Source: Bacteroidales bacterium (lineage in GTDB: Bacteria; Bacteroidota; Bacteroidia; Bacteroidales; F082). Taken from it: 64,000 nt of DNA. Below the pieces are notes generated by a model. That model was not told the origin of the DNA. It worked only from the letters and a program-made list of their open reading frames with translations, and searched no databases. Location of the stretch: NCBI GenBank assembly GCA_024400425.1, contig JAKSMV010000007.1:1-64000 (forward strand). Direction: 5' to 3'. The position numbers and the translations under genes are program-made. Shown here piece by piece: positions 34,435 to 42,231 of this stretch. The number at the start of each line of letters is the position of its first letter. Position 1 is the first letter of the stretch.

Positions 34435-36006
34435 TCAATTTGACGATTCAGATTCTTGCACCTCATTTATTTGAAGTTCGTCTTTTTTCAGAAATGGAAT
34501 CTGGAACTTATTTATGATATACAAAGAATTTTCTTTTGTACAATACAATTCAGATTCAGTCACAAAAATCTCATCAAAGTCAATGACGGCAACTTCACGA
34601 TTCAAACTATCAACTAAAACAGTCTCATCTCCATGCTTGAAAAAGCGCAGTCCTTCATACTCTCTTTCATAAACATAGAGGTCTTTTTTTTCAAAAAATT
34701 GTTTTTTTTGCAATTTCTGATCCAATTGGAGCACACCATACTCATTGACGAGGAAAACATCTTTGGGATACTTTTGATTTAGATTAACCCATGCAGAATC
34801 TTGTTTGGCATACACTTTAGAGCCAACAAATCCATAATAGAGGCTCTTCTTATCCAACGAAGTGACTGTAGGCGTATAAGAAGCTAACATTTTTCCATCA
34901 GAAATTCGGAACTTTCCAATAACCTGCGTAAAGAATCGGTTCTGGAAAAGCAAGAGCAGACAATCATCTTCAACATAAAAGTCAATGATATAATTAGAAT
35001 ACTTAATACAATCAACCTGATATTTCTTCACCCCTGTAGATTTATCATACACTGCAAAGAAAGGTGCCCCCATAGGAGCCACATAATTCGACCCATAAGT
35101 GCATCCTCGATTCACGAGAAGCAAGGAGTTCCTATTAATTCCAAGAAATGATTTACTCATTTCATTAGGATTCAATTCATTTTCCCAAATCACAGAGCCA
35201 TCTATACTCAACTTAGCAACCTTATCTTTTCCAGCAAAATAAAGCGATGTGCTGTCTTCTATTTTAATGTTGGAATATACGCCAATATAAAACTCAGTTT
35301 TCCTACTAAGATAACGCGAATCATCGGTATTAACAGTATATGCCCAAATCGAACCAGATTTAAAATTGACGCCACGCAATCCTCCTCCCACAAACAATGC
35401 TACGGAATCGTTAATAACCCCAAGCCATGACAAACCATAATCCAAATCCGTTTCTTTATTCCATATTATCTCACCCGTATTCATGTCAATCTTCTGAATA
35501 CTTCCGCTTTTCCCAAAAAGACTATTGTATGAGGCACAAAGCATCCAGCCTTGTTTGAAATTATACAACAATGTACGAAGATTCTTACCCAATTTATACT
35601 TATTCTTACCAGTTTCAGAATCGAGCAGAGAAAAGTGTTCGTTGTCTTCAAAGCAAATATACTCGCCAATCTTTCCTATTTCATCATCATTCAAATTGAC
35701 AGTCTTTTTCCACTTAATCTTTTGGTTTTTCAAGTCATAATATAGGACTTTAGTATTATAATTACTATTTTTCACAATCCCAGCACCTGGTCGTTTCCAC
35801 AGAGTGATGAGAGCTGTATTCGACACCGAGTCAAACATCGTACGATAAATCTCTGTTTCAAAAGATTCTTTTATTGCCGTTATATCGCAATCATCCACTA
35901 AGTTATGACCTACGACAACATATTTTCCCAATTGTGGAAGATTCAATTGCGCCTGAATAGAACAAACCATCAGCAAGAAAAAAGTCAAAGAAAGCAAGCG
36001 TTTCAT
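34435..36006 (-). CDS. Exported PQQ-like beta-propeller protein
   Basis: 523 residues (525 if an ATG two codons upstream at 36012 is used). The signal peptide MKRLLSLTFFLLMVCSIQAQ is followed by repeated KVLYYDLKNQKIKWKKTV, IQKIDMNTGEIIWNKET, VAKLSIDGSVIWENEL and FAVYDKSTGVKKYQ units. These are PQQ/quinoprotein-type propeller blades without the residues needed to bind a quinone. It likely serves as a binding scaffold outside the cytoplasm. It is visibly richer in A/T and in AAT/TAT/AAA codons than rimO or mpl on its sides, which could mean recent acquisition or weak expression. A TAATTTTG box at 36032-36025 serves as promoter. Confidence 0.7.
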   Translation of the reverse strand: MKRLLSLTFFLLMVCSIQAQLNLPQLGKYVVVGHNLVDDCDITAIKESFETEIYRTMFDSVSNTALITLWKRPGAGIVKNSNYNTKVLYYDLKNQKIKWKKTVNLNDDEIGKIGEYICFEDNEHFSLLDSETGKNKYKLGKNLRTLLYNFKQGWMLCASYNSLFGKSGSIQKIDMNTGEIIWNKETDLDYGLSWLGVINDSVALFVGGGLRGVNFKSGSIWAYTVNTDDSRYLSRKTEFYIGVYSNIKIEDSTSLYFAGKDKVAKLSIDGSVIWENELNPNEMSKSFLGINRNSLLLVNRGCTYGSNYVAPMGAPFFAVYDKSTGVKKYQVDCIKYSNYIIDFYVEDDCLLLLFQNRFFTQVIGKFRISDGKMLASYTPTVTSLDKKSLYYGFVGSKVYAKQDSAWVNLNQKYPKDVFLVNEYGVLQLDQKLQKKQFFEKKDLYVYEREYEGLRFFKHGDETVLVDSLNREVAVIDFDEIFVTESELYCTKENSLYIINKFQIPFLKKDELQINEVQESESSN

Positions 36007-36033
36007 AGGCATAGTATTTTGCCCCCAAAATTA

Positions 36034-36064
36034 GCAAAAAAAAAGCCGCTCTCGCAAGCGGCTT
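36034..36064 (-). terminator. Terminator of rimO
   Basis: On the minus strand AAGCCGCT pairs with AGCGGCTT, followed by eight or nine T. It lies 10 bases past the rimO stop. Confidence 0.85.
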
Positions 36065-36073
36065 GAATTATTT

Positions 36074-37363
36074 TCAGATTATTTCTCCATAACAGTCGAA
36101 ATAGTCGGCCTGTGTGATTTTCACTTGATAGAACTGCCCGATTTCAAGGTCAACATCTGCGGGGATGAGGATTTCGTCATCAACTTCGGGCGAATCGTAT
36201 TGCGAACGGCCAACGTAATAGTCGCCTTCCAAACGGTCAAGCAACACCTTTTCGACCTTTCCAACCCGCATTCCATTGATTTCCAAAGAGATGTTTTGTT
36301 GAATCTCCATCAGTCTATCCACACGTTCTTGTTTCACTTCGTCAGGCACATCGTCTTCCATCTCGTAAGCCGGCGTTCCTTCTTCTGGCGAGAATGCGAA
36401 AACACCCGCACGTTCGAAACGCATGTCTTTGACGAACTGACAAAGTTCTTCAAAGTCGTCTTCAGTCTCACCTGGGAAACCAACAATGAAGGTAGTCCGG
36501 AAAGCGATGTCAGGCACATGTCTACGCACATTCTCCACAAAACCAATGGTTTGCTTACGGTCAACACCGCGGCGCATGGCTCTCAGCAGATGCGAGCTGA
36601 TGTGCTGCAAAGGCAAGTCGATGTAATGGCAAATCTTCGGATTTTCACGCATCAGGTCGAGCAACTCATCGGGGAAGCCCAACGGATAGCCATAATGGAG
36701 GCGAATCCACTCGAAACCGTCAATCTTGCAAAGTTCGTTCACCAGCTCGACAATGCGCGACTTTCCATACAAGTCGATACCATAATAGGTCAAGTCTTGA
36801 GCGATGAGAATCAGCTCTTTCACACCCTTCTTGGCCAATTGTTTCGCTTCCTCAAGCAGGTTTTCCATCGGAACCGACACATGACCGCCTCTAATAAGAG
36901 GAATGGCGCAAAACGCGCAGCGGCGATTGCAGCCTTCCGAAATCTTCAGGTAGGCATAATGCTTAGGTGTGGAAAGTACACGACGCGAACAATAATCCGC
37001 AGGCAGTTCTTCTTTCAAGATGTCGGCGGCAATCAGGTTCACGCTTTCGACACCATAGAAGCCATCCACCTCTTGGATTTCCTCTTGCAATTCCTTGCGG
37101 AAGCGTTGCGAGAGGCAACCAACGACATACAATTTACTGATTTTATTCTTCTTACGAAGTTCAGCATATTCAAGAATGCAATCAATGGATTCTTCTTGCG
37201 CATCGCCAATGAAACCGCAAGTATTGATGATAACCACATCGGCCTTCTGGTCAGAGTCGTGACGGATAAGGTATTTATGTTCCAGCAAAGCCGCCAAATG
37301 TTCCGAATCGACCTTGTTTTTCGAGCAGCCGAGAGTGATGATATTCAGAATAGGTTTTCTCAT
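36074..37363 (-). CDS. rimO: Ribosomal protein S12 methylthiotransferase RimO
   Basis: This 429-residue radical SAM enzyme adds a methylthio group to an Asp of ribosomal protein S12. The N-terminal cluster uses C13 (LGCSKN), C49 (NTCGF) and C83 (VGCLSQ). The radical SAM cluster is C146, C150 and C153 in GCNRRCAFC. A C-terminal TRAM domain covers about 370-429. The LGCSKNKVDSE opening separates RimO from MiaB. The start overlaps the ftsY stop by four bases (ATGA), so the two are co-translated; a terminator follows. Confidence 0.95.
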   Translation of the reverse strand: MRKPILNIITLGCSKNKVDSEHLAALLEHKYLIRHDSDQKADVVIINTCGFIGDAQEESIDCILEYAELRKKNKISKLYVVGCLSQRFRKELQEEIQEVDGFYGVESVNLIAADILKEELPADYCSRRVLSTPKHYAYLKISEGCNRRCAFCAIPLIRGGHVSVPMENLLEEAKQLAKKGVKELILIAQDLTYYGIDLYGKSRIVELVNELCKIDGFEWIRLHYGYPLGFPDELLDLMRENPKICHYIDLPLQHISSHLLRAMRRGVDRKQTIGFVENVRRHVPDIAFRTTFIVGFPGETEDDFEELCQFVKDMRFERAGVFAFSPEEGTPAYEMEDDVPDEVKQERVDRLMEIQQNISLEINGMRVGKVEKVLLDRLEGDYYVGRSQYDSPEVDDEILIPADVDLEIGQFYQVKITQADYFDCYGEII

Positions 37364-38316
37364 TCGAAAAGACTGTCAACAAAAGCTTTTCTGTCAAAAA
37401 TCTGGAGATGGTCGATACCTTCACCGACACCGATATATTTTACCGGAATCTTGAATTGGTCGGAAATACCGATAACCACACCGCCTTTTGCGGTACCATC
37501 CAACTTCGTCAAAGCCAAGGCATTGACTTCGGTAGCTGCCGTAAACTGTTTGGCCTGTTCGATAGCGTTTTGGCCAGTCGAGGCATCCAGCACAAGAAGT
37601 ATTTCGTGCGGGGCATCAGGCACTACCTTTTGCATCACGGTCTTGATTTTGGTCAGCTCGCGCATCAGGTTCACCTTGTTATGCAAACGGCCAGCCGTGT
37701 CGATGATGACCACGTCAGCATCTTGAGCCACTGCCGACTTCACCGTATCGAAAGCCACCGAAGCGGGATCGGCACCCATGCCCTGCTGGACAATCGGCAC
37801 ACCTACCCTTTCGGCCCAAATCTGCAACTGCTCGACAGCGGCAGCGCGGAAAGTATCGGAAGCGCCGAGAACGACTTTCTTGCCCGCCTTCTTGAAATTG
37901 TAGGCCAACTTACCGATAGTCGTTGTCTTTCCAACACCATTGACGCCAACCACCATAATCACATAAGGCTTCTTATCGGCGGGAATCTCGAAAGTGGTGC
38001 CATCGCCACAATCGTTTTCTTGCAGCAATGCCATGATTTCTTCTTTCAAGATGCTATTCAACTCGCTGGTACCCACATATTTGTCACGGGCGACGCGAGC
38101 CTGGATGCGGTCGATGATTTTCAAGGTAGTATCAACGCCTACATCAGAGGTGATGAGGATTTCCTCAAGGTTGTCGAGCACCTCGTCATCGACGGTCGAT
38201 TTGCCCACGATGGCTTTGGTGATTTTCGAGAAGACGCTGGTCTTAGTTTTCTCCAACCCTTTGTCGAGGTCTTCTTTCTGTTCTTTCTTTTTGGTAAGGA
38301 ATGAGAATAAGCCCAT
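37360..38316 (-). CDS. ftsY: Signal recognition particle receptor FtsY
   Basis: 318-residue SRP GTPase that docks translating ribosomes at the membrane. It has a short charged N-terminal tail, helical N domain (about 25-100), P-loop GVNGVGKTT (124-132), ASDTFRAAA near 152, VIIDTAGR near 203 and TKLDGTAKGG near 275. The short acidic region is normal outside enterobacteria. It follows rpmG-DUF4295 by 79 bases with a terminator between and is translationally coupled to rimO. Confidence 0.96.
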   Translation of the reverse strand: MGLFSFLTKKKEQKEDLDKGLEKTKTSVFSKITKAIVGKSTVDDEVLDNLEEILITSDVGVDTTLKIIDRIQARVARDKYVGTSELNSILKEEIMALLQENDCGDGTTFEIPADKKPYVIMVVGVNGVGKTTTIGKLAYNFKKAGKKVVLGASDTFRAAAVEQLQIWAERVGVPIVQQGMGADPASVAFDTVKSAVAQDADVVIIDTAGRLHNKVNLMRELTKIKTVMQKVVPDAPHEILLVLDASTGQNAIEQAKQFTAATEVNALALTKLDGTAKGGVVIGISDQFKIPVKYIGVGEGIDHLQIFDRKAFVDSLFE

Positions 38317-38334
38317 TATTATAATTTTAATAAA

Positions 38335-38371
38335 CGCAAAAAAGCTCTTCCATAATAGTTATGGAAAAGCT
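38335..38371 (-). terminator. Terminator between DUF4295 gene and ftsY
   Basis: On the minus strand AGCTTTTCCATAA pairs with TTATGGAAGAGCT (13 positions, one mismatch, 3-base loop), followed by seven T. It would cut or lessen read-through from the ribosomal-protein genes into ftsY-rimO. Confidence 0.8.
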
Positions 38372-38395
38372 ATAATGAATTGCAAGATGGTACAA

Positions 38396-38548
38396 TTATC
38401 TCTTTGCGAGGAATTCCTGAACTTTGTCAGCAGGAACTATGGTCTCTTCGAAATAGTAAGCACCTGTCTTTTCAGAACGCTTCATTCTGATAACCTTGCT
38501 AAAAGTTTTATCTAAGCTACGAAGGGTAGCAACAGCTTTTTTTGCCAT
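38396..38548 (-). CDS. DUF4295 family small protein
   Basis: 50 residues, basic, beginning MAKKAVATLRSLDKTFSKV and holding KTGAYYFEETIVPADKVQEF. DUF4295 proteins are found next to rpmG in Bacteroidetes and may be ribosome-associated, but this is by context only. The gene is nine bases after rpmG, so the two share a transcript that ends at the terminator at 38335-38371. Confidence 0.88.
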   Translation of the reverse strand: MAKKAVATLRSLDKTFSKVIRMKRSEKTGAYYFEETIVPADKVQEFLAKR

Positions 38549-38557
38549 AACTCTAAA

Positions 38558-38746
38558 TTATTTAATCTCTCTGTGGAGAGTCATTTTCTTAAGGATTGGG
38601 TTATACTTCATCAACTCCAGACGATCGGGAGTGTTCTTCTTGTTCTTCATGGTAAAATACCTTGAAGTGCCAGGCATGCCACTGGCTTTGTGTTCGGTGC
38701 ATTCGAGAATGACCTTAACGCGTGCGTCTTTCTGTTTCTTTGCCAT
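38558..38746 (-). CDS. rpmG: 50S ribosomal protein L33
   Basis: 62 residues. It has the L33 pattern [37 protein letters not shown] and [14 protein letters not shown]. The zinc-binding cysteine pairs of some L33 forms are absent (only one Cys), so this is the zinc-free type. The usual partner rpmB (L28) does not lie just upstream here: ftcD occupies that place. It has its own promoter TACTTTTGCAGCC on the minus strand at 38781-38769. Confidence 0.95.
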   Translation of the reverse strand: MAKKQKDARVKVILECTEHKASGMPGTSRYFTMKNKKNTPDRLELMKYNPILKKMTLHREIK

Positions 38747-38768
38747 TGTTTAACTTCCTTTCAAATTT

Positions 38769-38781
38769 GGCTGCAAAAGTA
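38769..38781 (-). promoter_or_regulatory. -7 element and GCAGCC of rpmG promoter
   Basis: Minus strand TACTTTTGCAGCC, about 22 bases ahead of the rpmG start and 38 bases past the ftcD stop. Confidence 0.65.
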
Positions 38782-38818
38782 CAGTTTTTTTCTTTACGAC
38801 CAATTGTTTTCTCGAAAT

Positions 38819-40519
38819 TTATTTTCCCTCAATGACTTTATTCACAATTTGCAGTATTTCAGCTTCTTGCTTAATAGCAGCAGCTTCAATGTCGGCAGCT
38901 TCTTTCAGAATCTGAGCCTTGAAGGCTTCATCTTTCAGTGATGCAGCGTTGATTTTCACGTTCAAGTGAGCACCCATCACGGCACTACGAGCGCACAAAG
39001 CACCCACACCAGCATCGGAAACGGAATTTGGATTGCCGATTTCAGCCATGGCGCGAACCACTTCGAAAGCACTATAGGCAGCCTTCATGGTACGGAAAGG
39101 CACCTCAGTGGCATATTTGGTAGCGTCTTGGATAGCCTTTGAACGAGCAGCCTTCTCCTCATCGGTCTTCTTTGGCAGGCCGAAAGCAGCCATGATAGTG
39201 TTGAAAGCGTTGGTGTCTTCATCAACCAAATCAAGCAGTTCATCCTTGACAGCCTGACCTTTAACAGCCCATTCCGAAAATTCTTCCCAACGCTCGTCCC
39301 AACCTGGTTTGTGTGACGAAAGGTTGGCCACCATGGTAGCGAGCGATGCGCCGAGAGCGCCCATGTAAGCGGAAATGGAACCGCCACCTGGAGCCGGACT
39401 TTCGCTTGCCGTTTCGTTGGCAAAACCAGTGCAAGTCATATCAACGAGTTTCTTCTGCGTGTGGTCTTCAATCAGATATTCAATCACTTTTTCCTTTGGA
39501 TCGAAAGGTTTCAGGTCGTCGAGGCCCATCGACTTGATGGCTATCTTCATGATTTCCTCTTCGCTGATACCGAGTGAACGCTGTTGTTTGGCGAGATAGA
39601 AACGACCGGCATCCATCAGCACTTTCTTAGGAATCAAACCGACGATTTCGCAGCCTGTGACACGCACACCACGGGCGGCAGCCTTAGCGCAGACTTCCTC
39701 GAAGCAGACATGAACCGGTGAAACACTAATATTGGTGATATTCATGGAGACCTGAGCGATGCCATAATCTTCAATGAACCAACCGATTGCCTTGGTGCAT
39801 TTCAAAGTGCCAGGAATCATGATGGTATTGCCGTTTTCGTCCTTCATAGGTTTGTCGGTCACCTTATCACCCATACGCTTCGGACGGCCCTTTTCGCGGA
39901 CATCGAAGGCGATGGCATTGGCACGACGTGTGCTGGTGGTATTCAGGTTATAGTTAATGGCAACTAAGAAATCGCGGGCACCGACTTGCGTTGCGCCAGT
40001 GTGAGCCACGTGTTCGTTCCATTCGTTAGGACCAAAATCAGGCTTCCACTGTTCAGAGCCGAGGCGCGACGACAGCGATTCGTATTCACCCGTGCGGCAA
40101 TAAGCCAAGTTGCGGCGTTCAGGACGGAAAGCTGCGTCTTCGTAGCAGTAAATCGGGATATTCAATTCATTGCCAAGACGTTCGCCCAATTTGTGAGCGT
40201 AGGCAACGACTTCTTCCATCGTGATGTTCGACACCGGAATCAGAGGGCACACGTCGGTGGCACCCTGACGTGGGTGAGCGCCGTGATGCTGGCTCATGTC
40301 GATGAGTTCGGCGGCCTTCTTCACCACGCGGTAAGCGGCTTCGCAAACAGGTTCAGGTTCACCGACAAAAGTGATGACGGTGCGGTTGGTGGTCATGCCT
40401 GGATCGACATCAAGCAATTTGACGCCTTCCACTTTTTCGATTTCAGCGGTCACTTGGTCGATGATGTTCTTGTCGCGACCTTCGCTGATGTTCGGTACAC
40501 ATTCGATAAGTTGTTTCAT
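38819..40519 (-). CDS. ftcD: Glutamate formimidoyltransferase / formimidoyltetrahydrofolate cyclodeaminase
   Basis: Bifunctional 566-residue enzyme of histidine breakdown. Residues 1 to about 330 are the transferase (MKQLIECVPNISEGRD; HHGAHPRQGATDVCPL near 83 with active-site His), moving the formimino group from formiminoglutamate to THF. Residues about 350-566 are the cyclodeaminase (SPAPGGGSISAYMGALGA; NPNSVSDAGVGA) that releases ammonia and leaves methenyl-THF. The start at 40519 fits the family; the frame upstream only reads through the leader. The leader carries palindromic repeat R1 between promoter and start. HutI, which acts just earlier in the pathway, is 4.3 kb away. Confidence 0.95.
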   Translation of the reverse strand: MKQLIECVPNISEGRDKNIIDQVTAEIEKVEGVKLLDVDPGMTTNRTVITFVGEPEPVCEAAYRVVKKAAELIDMSQHHGAHPRQGATDVCPLIPVSNITMEEVVAYAHKLGERLGNELNIPIYCYEDAAFRPERRNLAYCRTGEYESLSSRLGSEQWKPDFGPNEWNEHVAHTGATQVGARDFLVAINYNLNTTSTRRANAIAFDVREKGRPKRMGDKVTDKPMKDENGNTIMIPGTLKCTKAIGWFIEDYGIAQVSMNITNISVSPVHVCFEEVCAKAAARGVRVTGCEIVGLIPKKVLMDAGRFYLAKQQRSLGISEEEIMKIAIKSMGLDDLKPFDPKEKVIEYLIEDHTQKKLVDMTCTGFANETASESPAPGGGSISAYMGALGASLATMVANLSSHKPGWDERWEEFSEWAVKGQAVKDELLDLVDEDTNAFNTIMAAFGLPKKTDEEKAARSKAIQDATKYATEVPFRTMKAAYSAFEVVRAMAEIGNPNSVSDAGVGALCARSAVMGAHLNVKINAASLKDEAFKAQILKEAADIEAAAIKQEAEILQIVNKVIEGK

Positions 40520-40555
40520 TGATAGTATGTTATTTATATTATTGATGACTTCAGA

Positions 40556-40578
40556 GAGACGCGCCATGACGCGTCTTT
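40556..40578. repeat. Palindromic repeat R1, copy 3 (ftcD leader)
   Basis: AGACGCG (40557-40563) and CGCGTCT (40570-40576) flank CCATGA; TTAC follows. It is a variant copy, placed between the ftcD promoter and start codon, so it would form a hairpin in the mRNA leader. Confidence 0.7.
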
Positions 40579-40585
40579 ACAAATA

Positions 40586-40598
40586 GGCTGCAAAGGTA
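40586..40598 (-). promoter_or_regulatory. -7 element and GCAGCC of ftcD promoter
   Basis: Minus strand TACCTTTGCAGCC. Leader about 65 nt, including repeat R1. Confidence 0.6.
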
Positions 40599-40648
40599 AT
40601 GCTTTTTTCGGGACGGAATGAGAAAACGTCAATTCTTTGAGGGATTGT

Positions 40649-41578
40649 TCAATTGAAAGCTAACGGGAAGCATATACGCACCCTTACAGCCTCGCCATTA
40701 TGGAAGCCTGGTTTCCACTTCGGCATCGACTGCACAACTTCAGCCGCTGCTTCATCACAGCCATGGCCTATGCCGTGTAAAACTTTCACATCCGACACAC
40801 TGCCATCTGTTTCAACAATAAAAGAGACAAACACACGACCTTCCACACCTGCGTCTTTTGCATGTTGCGGATAGACAAGGTTTTTCTGAACAAACTCAAT
40901 CATTTTTTCCTCACCTCCAGGAAATTCAGGCATTTGCTCAGTAATCAGGTACACATCCGAAACATCATTATTAATTTCACCTTCCACATAACCAGGCGTA
41001 TAATATTCCATGTCTTCATCGTCATCAGAATTTACATTCATCATATTCTGGCGATCTGATTGCATTTGGATCAATAGAGAATCCTTTTCCTCGACATTTT
41101 TTGAAACCTTTTTCGGCGGTTCCATTATTATGTCACCAGGCAAGACATCTATCACATCGGCTGGAATTTCAAAATTGGACGCAGAACAAGCAGGAAGAGA
41201 AGAGACGGAATCAGCCACCAATTCGCCAGCAAGAGGGCGCTCGGAGACAATAATATCAGATGAATCATCCGTAATTTCCATATTATCTGTTGGTTGAGAA
41301 TCGAAATCCTTATTTGAAGAGGCTCCATTATTGCTGCACGACGACATTCCGAGCATAGAAGTCAGTGCCATACCCGAAATCATCACGGCCTTTCCAAGCC
41401 TTTGCCGTTTTTCAAGTTCGCGTTCCAAATAGCGCACTTCGGCCTCGCATTTCGGGCATGTGCCCAAGCAGTCGCCTTGATAGGTACATTCACTGATGAC
41501 CAATTCAATGTCGTTTTCCGCTGCAATCTGCTTGCGGATTTCTTTCAGGATCTTGCAAGTTCTTTTTCCTCTTGGCAT
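40649..41578 (-). CDS. Cysteine-module / TonB C-terminal domain protein, paralogue 3
   Basis: 309 residues. Residues 1-65 are the shared module with Cys8 and C31-x5-C37-x3-C41-x2-C44 (CTYQGDCLGTCPKCE), followed by a charged helix VRYLERELEKRQRLGK. A hydrophobic stretch 64-79 ends in a lipobox-like SSC (Cys81). An acidic, low-complexity spacer (about 85-210) leads to one TonB_C domain (about 213-307: LVYPQHAKDAGVEGRVFVSF; GIGHGCDEAAAEVV). The layout suggests a cytosolic module, a membrane or lipoprotein anchor and a periplasmic TonB-type domain. It is the last gene of the radical SAM operon, four bases after paralogue 2. Function unknown. Confidence 0.8.
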   Translation of the reverse strand: MPRGKRTCKILKEIRKQIAAENDIELVISECTYQGDCLGTCPKCEAEVRYLERELEKRQRLGKAVMISGMALTSMLGMSSCSNNGASSNKDFDSQPTDNMEITDDSSDIIVSERPLAGELVADSVSSLPACSASNFEIPADVIDVLPGDIIMEPPKKVSKNVEEKDSLLIQMQSDRQNMMNVNSDDDEDMEYYTPGYVEGEINNDVSDVYLITEQMPEFPGGEEKMIEFVQKNLVYPQHAKDAGVEGRVFVSFIVETDGSVSDVKVLHGIGHGCDEAAAEVVQSMPKWKPGFHNGEAVRVRICFPLAFN

Positions 41579-41582
41579 AGCT

Positions 41583-42227
41583 TTATTTATCTGTCTTTAC
41601 GTCTGAAAAATCAAAATTGACTGGCATACTAAATTCCATTCTATATGGCTCGCCGCGCCTCTTTGCGGGTTCCCATTTGGGCATGGATTTAAATAGTTTT
41701 ACCGTTGCTTCATCACAACCATAGCCGATGCCACGCAACACTTCAACATCCGAGACGCTACCATCCGGTTCAATGAAGAACCTAACAAACACCTTACCCC
41801 CAATTCCTGCATCTATAGCTTCTTGCGGATATTCAAGATTGTTCGCAATGTATTGCAACAGTTTCCTTTCTCCACCAGGAAACGCCGCAATAGATTCAAC
41901 AATTCCCATTAAAGGTTCGTCTTGTACGTTTTCTATTGTATCGGTTGTTTTCATCGCCATTGTTGTATCAGGCTGTTGCGCCATCGCTTCAGGCAAAGCG
42001 CCCAACATGCCGACCGAAAGTCCAGCAATGGCAACGGCCTTTCCAAGCCTTTGTCGTTTTTCAAGTTCGCGCTCCAAATAGCGCACTTCAGCTTCGCATT
42101 TTGGGCAAGTGCCCAAGCAATCGCCTTGATAGGTACATTCACTAACGACCAATTCAATGTCGTTTTCCGCTGCAATCTGCTTGCGGATTTCCTTTAGGAT
42201 CTTGCAAGTTTGTTTTCCTCTTGGCAT
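41583..42227 (-). CDS. Cysteine-module / TonB C-terminal domain protein, paralogue 2
   Basis: 214 residues, the shortest of three. Residues 1-65 differ from the other two only at residues 6, 28 or 64. The hydrophobic segment (64-80) ends in AMA at 81-83 then QQ, a typical signal peptidase I site rather than a lipobox. One TonB_C domain covers about 115-208 (YPQEAIDAGIGGKVFVRFFIE; GIGYGCDEATVKLFKS; KTDK end). If the signal site is used, the mature part is a small free periplasmic TonB_C domain and the cysteine module stays behind in the membrane. It lies between paralogues 1 and 3 with four-base gaps. Confidence 0.8.
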   Translation of the reverse strand: MPRGKQTCKILKEIRKQIAAENDIELVVSECTYQGDCLGTCPKCEAEVRYLERELEKRQRLGKAVAIAGLSVGMLGALPEAMAQQPDTTMAMKTTDTIENVQDEPLMGIVESIAAFPGGERKLLQYIANNLEYPQEAIDAGIGGKVFVRFFIEPDGSVSDVEVLRGIGYGCDEATVKLFKSMPKWEPAKRRGEPYRMEFSMPVNFDFSDVKTDK

Positions 42228-42231
42228 AGTT

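Noticed and set aside
36125..37726. 533-codon plus-strand frame opposite rimO and ftsY
   Set aside because: Spans two well-identified genes on the other strand and has no family features.
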